Source: an uncultured Gilliamella sp. (GTDB lineage: Bacteria; Pseudomonadota; Gammaproteobacteria; Enterobacterales; Orbaceae). From it: a DNA stretch of 62,751 nucleotides. The notes beneath the pieces were generated by a model. That model saw nothing but the letters and a program-made list of their open reading frames with translations. It made no database searches and was not told the origin of the DNA. How positions within the stretch are numbered: the first letter of the stretch is position 1; each line of letters opens with the position of its first letter. The position numbers were made by a program, and so were the translations under genes. This document shows positions 61,549-62,751 of the stretch, in pieces. The stretch spans positions 1 through 62,751 of the forward strand of contig CAMLMY010000011.1 in assembly GCA_946481345.1 (NCBI GenBank). Direction: 5' to 3'.

Positions 61549-62250
61549 TTATGTGGCAACATTTAAAGCCAGCTTTATCATATTATTGAATGTTAATTGC
61601 CTCTCCTCTGCAGTCGTTTCTTCACCAGTTAAACAATGATCTGAAACCGTTAAAATGGCTAATGACTCAATATTAAATTGCTGTGCAATACCATATAGAC
61701 CTGCGACCTCCATATCTATACCTAAAACACCCGATCTTTCGAGCGTACCAATTAACGTTTCATCTGGGTCATAATAAAGATCACCACTAAAAACATTACC
61801 AACTTTTACAGGTAAACCCATCTCATTAGCTATTTCATATGCACGATGTAATAATGAAAACGTCGCGGATGTTGCAATGTTATAACCATTAGCTCTTTTT
61901 TGATTAGTCATAGAATCTGTTCCAGCAGCCATCGCTAAAATAACATCTCGCATTTTAATGCCTAGTTGGGTAGCACCTATACTACCAACTCGAATAATGC
62001 GCTTAACGTTATAGTCATTAATTAATTCATGTGCATAAAGTGTCATTGATGGGATACCCATTCCATGTCCCATCACAGAAACAGCAACACCATCATAAAG
62101 GCCTGTATATCCAAGCATATTACGTACATTACAAACTTGTTTTGCGTCAGTTAAATAATTTTCTGCAATAAATTTGGCTCGTAAAGGATCGCCAGGCATG
62201 ATAACGGTTTGTGCAAAATCGTTAGGATTAGCATTGATATGTGCGGTCAT
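61549..62250 (-). CDS. deoD: purine nucleoside phosphorylase DeoD
   Basis: 233 residues, hexameric PNP-I family (E. coli 239). TAHINANPNDFAQTVIMPGDPLRAKFIAENYL contains the phosphate and ribose residues. GHGMGIPS, IRVGSIGATQ, LGIDMEVAGLYGIAQ and VSDHCLTGEET follow the family, the last holding the catalytic Asp. It splits purine nucleosides with phosphate. AGGAAATATT precedes the start. Probably first gene of a deoD-MFS operon. Confidence 0.95.
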   Translation of the reverse strand: MTAHINANPNDFAQTVIMPGDPLRAKFIAENYLTDAKQVCNVRNMLGYTGLYDGVAVSVMGHGMGIPSMTLYAHELINDYNVKRIIRVGSIGATQLGIKMRDVILAMAAGTDSMTNQKRANGYNIATSATFSLLHRAYEIANEMGLPVKVGNVFSGDLYYDPDETLIGTLERSGVLGIDMEVAGLYGIAQQFNIESLAILTVSDHCLTGEETTAEERQLTFNNMIKLALNVAT

Positions 62251-62440
62251 AATATTTCCTGATTAATTAGTAAGTTAATTCTAAATTATAATCAGGATAT
62301 ATTTCATTCAACTAGGACATAAGTCCGAAATCGTTGTTCTATGCCACATTTTTGGAATTTTTTGGGTAATTTGATAATTAAATTATCATTGATTTTTAAA
62401 AAGTCGCTTGATACGCCTCTTGTTTTATTTTGAAGATAAC

Positions 62441-62575
62441 TTATTTCACTGTTTTTTCACTGCGGGATAAGCCGATAATACCAGAACGAACCATTTCAAC
62501 TATATCGCAGGTTTCTCGAATTGAAGAGAGAAATGACTCAAGCTTGTCACTCGTTCCTATTATAAAAAAGGCGCT
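62441..62575 (-). pseudogene. ilvH: ilvH 3' fragment, copy 1
   Basis: A 44-codon in-frame end including GTSDKLESFLSSIRETCDIV and EMVRSGIIGLSRSEKTVK before the stop. This aligns with the C-terminus of E. coli IlvH (GTSGKLDAFLASIRDVAKIV, VARSGVVGLSRGDKIMR), the small regulatory subunit of acetolactate synthase III. Upstream an in-frame TGA interrupts, and the rest of the gene is absent. It is one of two tandem copies. Confidence 0.85.
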
Positions 62576-62609
62576 TCATAATGTACCTTTTGTTTTTTTT
62601 GAAGATAAT

Positions 62610-62697
62610 TTATTTCACTGTTTTTTCACTGCGAGATAAGCCGATAATACCAGAGCGAACCATTTCAACTATATTGCAGGTTTCTCGAATTGAAGAG
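62610..62697 (-). pseudogene. ilvH: ilvH 3' fragment, copy 2
   Basis: It encodes SSIRETCNIVEMVRSGIIGL and SRSEKTVK before a stop, the same IlvH C-terminus as copy 1. Upstream of SSIRE the sequence departs from ilvH and soon has a stop in frame, so this copy is also only a fragment unless a full gene lies outside the window in rearranged form. Confidence 0.8.
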
Positions 62698-62751
62698 TGA
62701 TCCTCGCCAAAATATTAGACAGTGCCCACCTCTATCATTTTTTCATTTTGG

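Larger units (their letters stand above)
62423..62697. repeat. tandem direct repeat of the ilvH 3' end
   Basis: Two ~105-base units, 62423-62529 and 62592-62697, differ at about five positions. Each carries the end of ilvH, its stop and the following flank. Units start about 169 bases apart. Confidence 0.88.

Noticed and set aside
62430-62639. Plus-strand open frame over the ilvH repeats
   Set aside because: It is the complement of the ilvH fragments, whose minus-strand reading matches a known protein.
62593-62751. A CRISPR-like pair of repeats at the window end
   Set aside because: Only two units of about 105 bases encoding a protein end; size and content do not fit a CRISPR array.

Overview
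The window looks like part of the chromosome of an AT-rich gammaproteobacterium. Most proteins align along their length with Escherichia coli counterparts as I remember them (Rep, DusA, BamE, FklB, DapB, TadA, TamA/TamB, HldD, WaaF, WaaC, YaeP, TrmA, SrmB, PotFGHI, PssA, Eno, PyrG, LysO). The low GC, small intergenic spaces and mixed gene order resemble the insect-gut Orbaceae (Gilliamella, Frischella, Orbus). That placement is an inference from style and content, not from a marker-gene search.

Layout. Positions 1-5900 are an eroded genomic island. A broken 3' end of a P4-type integrase is followed by a compact operon: a nuclease-domain protein, a small middle protein and a DUF3732-type ABC ATPase. 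This is the arrangement of an ABC-three-component (ABC-3C) conflict system. A DUF2971 protein with a C-terminal Cys/His cluster follows, and then a remnant of the 5' end of a second integrase. From rep (5913) to about 37 kb lie housekeeping genes: helicase, tRNA modification (dusA, tadA, mnmD, cmoM, trmA), envelope assembly (bamE, tamA-tamB), lysine biosynthesis (dapB), purine salvage (hpt), phospholipid (plsC) and LPS heptose genes (hldD-waaF-waaC). A CusRS-like two-component system, srmB, a peroxiredoxin and a paired SMR transporter follow. An enterobactin-type receptor (fepA) sits beside a siderophore esterase, with a near-perfect Fur box in front of fepA.

From 37 to 47 kb come ribB with an FMN riboswitch, the potFGHI polyamine transporter, a putative ecotin lipoprotein, ydiK and pssA. 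From 46.6 to 51.8 kb is a triose/tetrose catabolic locus: SorC regulator, TpiA-like isomerase, a truncated glycerol dehydrogenase start, DhaL, DhaK, two small membrane proteins and a DhaM-like PTS protein. The order resembles the Listeria lmo0347-lmo0351 region as I remember it. The right part holds lysO, a VirK/YbjX protein, eno-pyrG, a shortened IgaA homologue, a Crp-like regulator, a TsgA-like MFS transporter and deoD. The window ends in two tandem fragments of the 3' end of ilvH.

Most notable observations: the ABC-3C island with its DUF2971 companion; the two small membrane proteins of the Dha locus; a mnmC reduced to its methyltransferase half; N-terminally extended PotH and PotI; a three-copy interspersed repeat; a putative orphan sRNA; and several gene remnants (integrase, gldA, ilvH).
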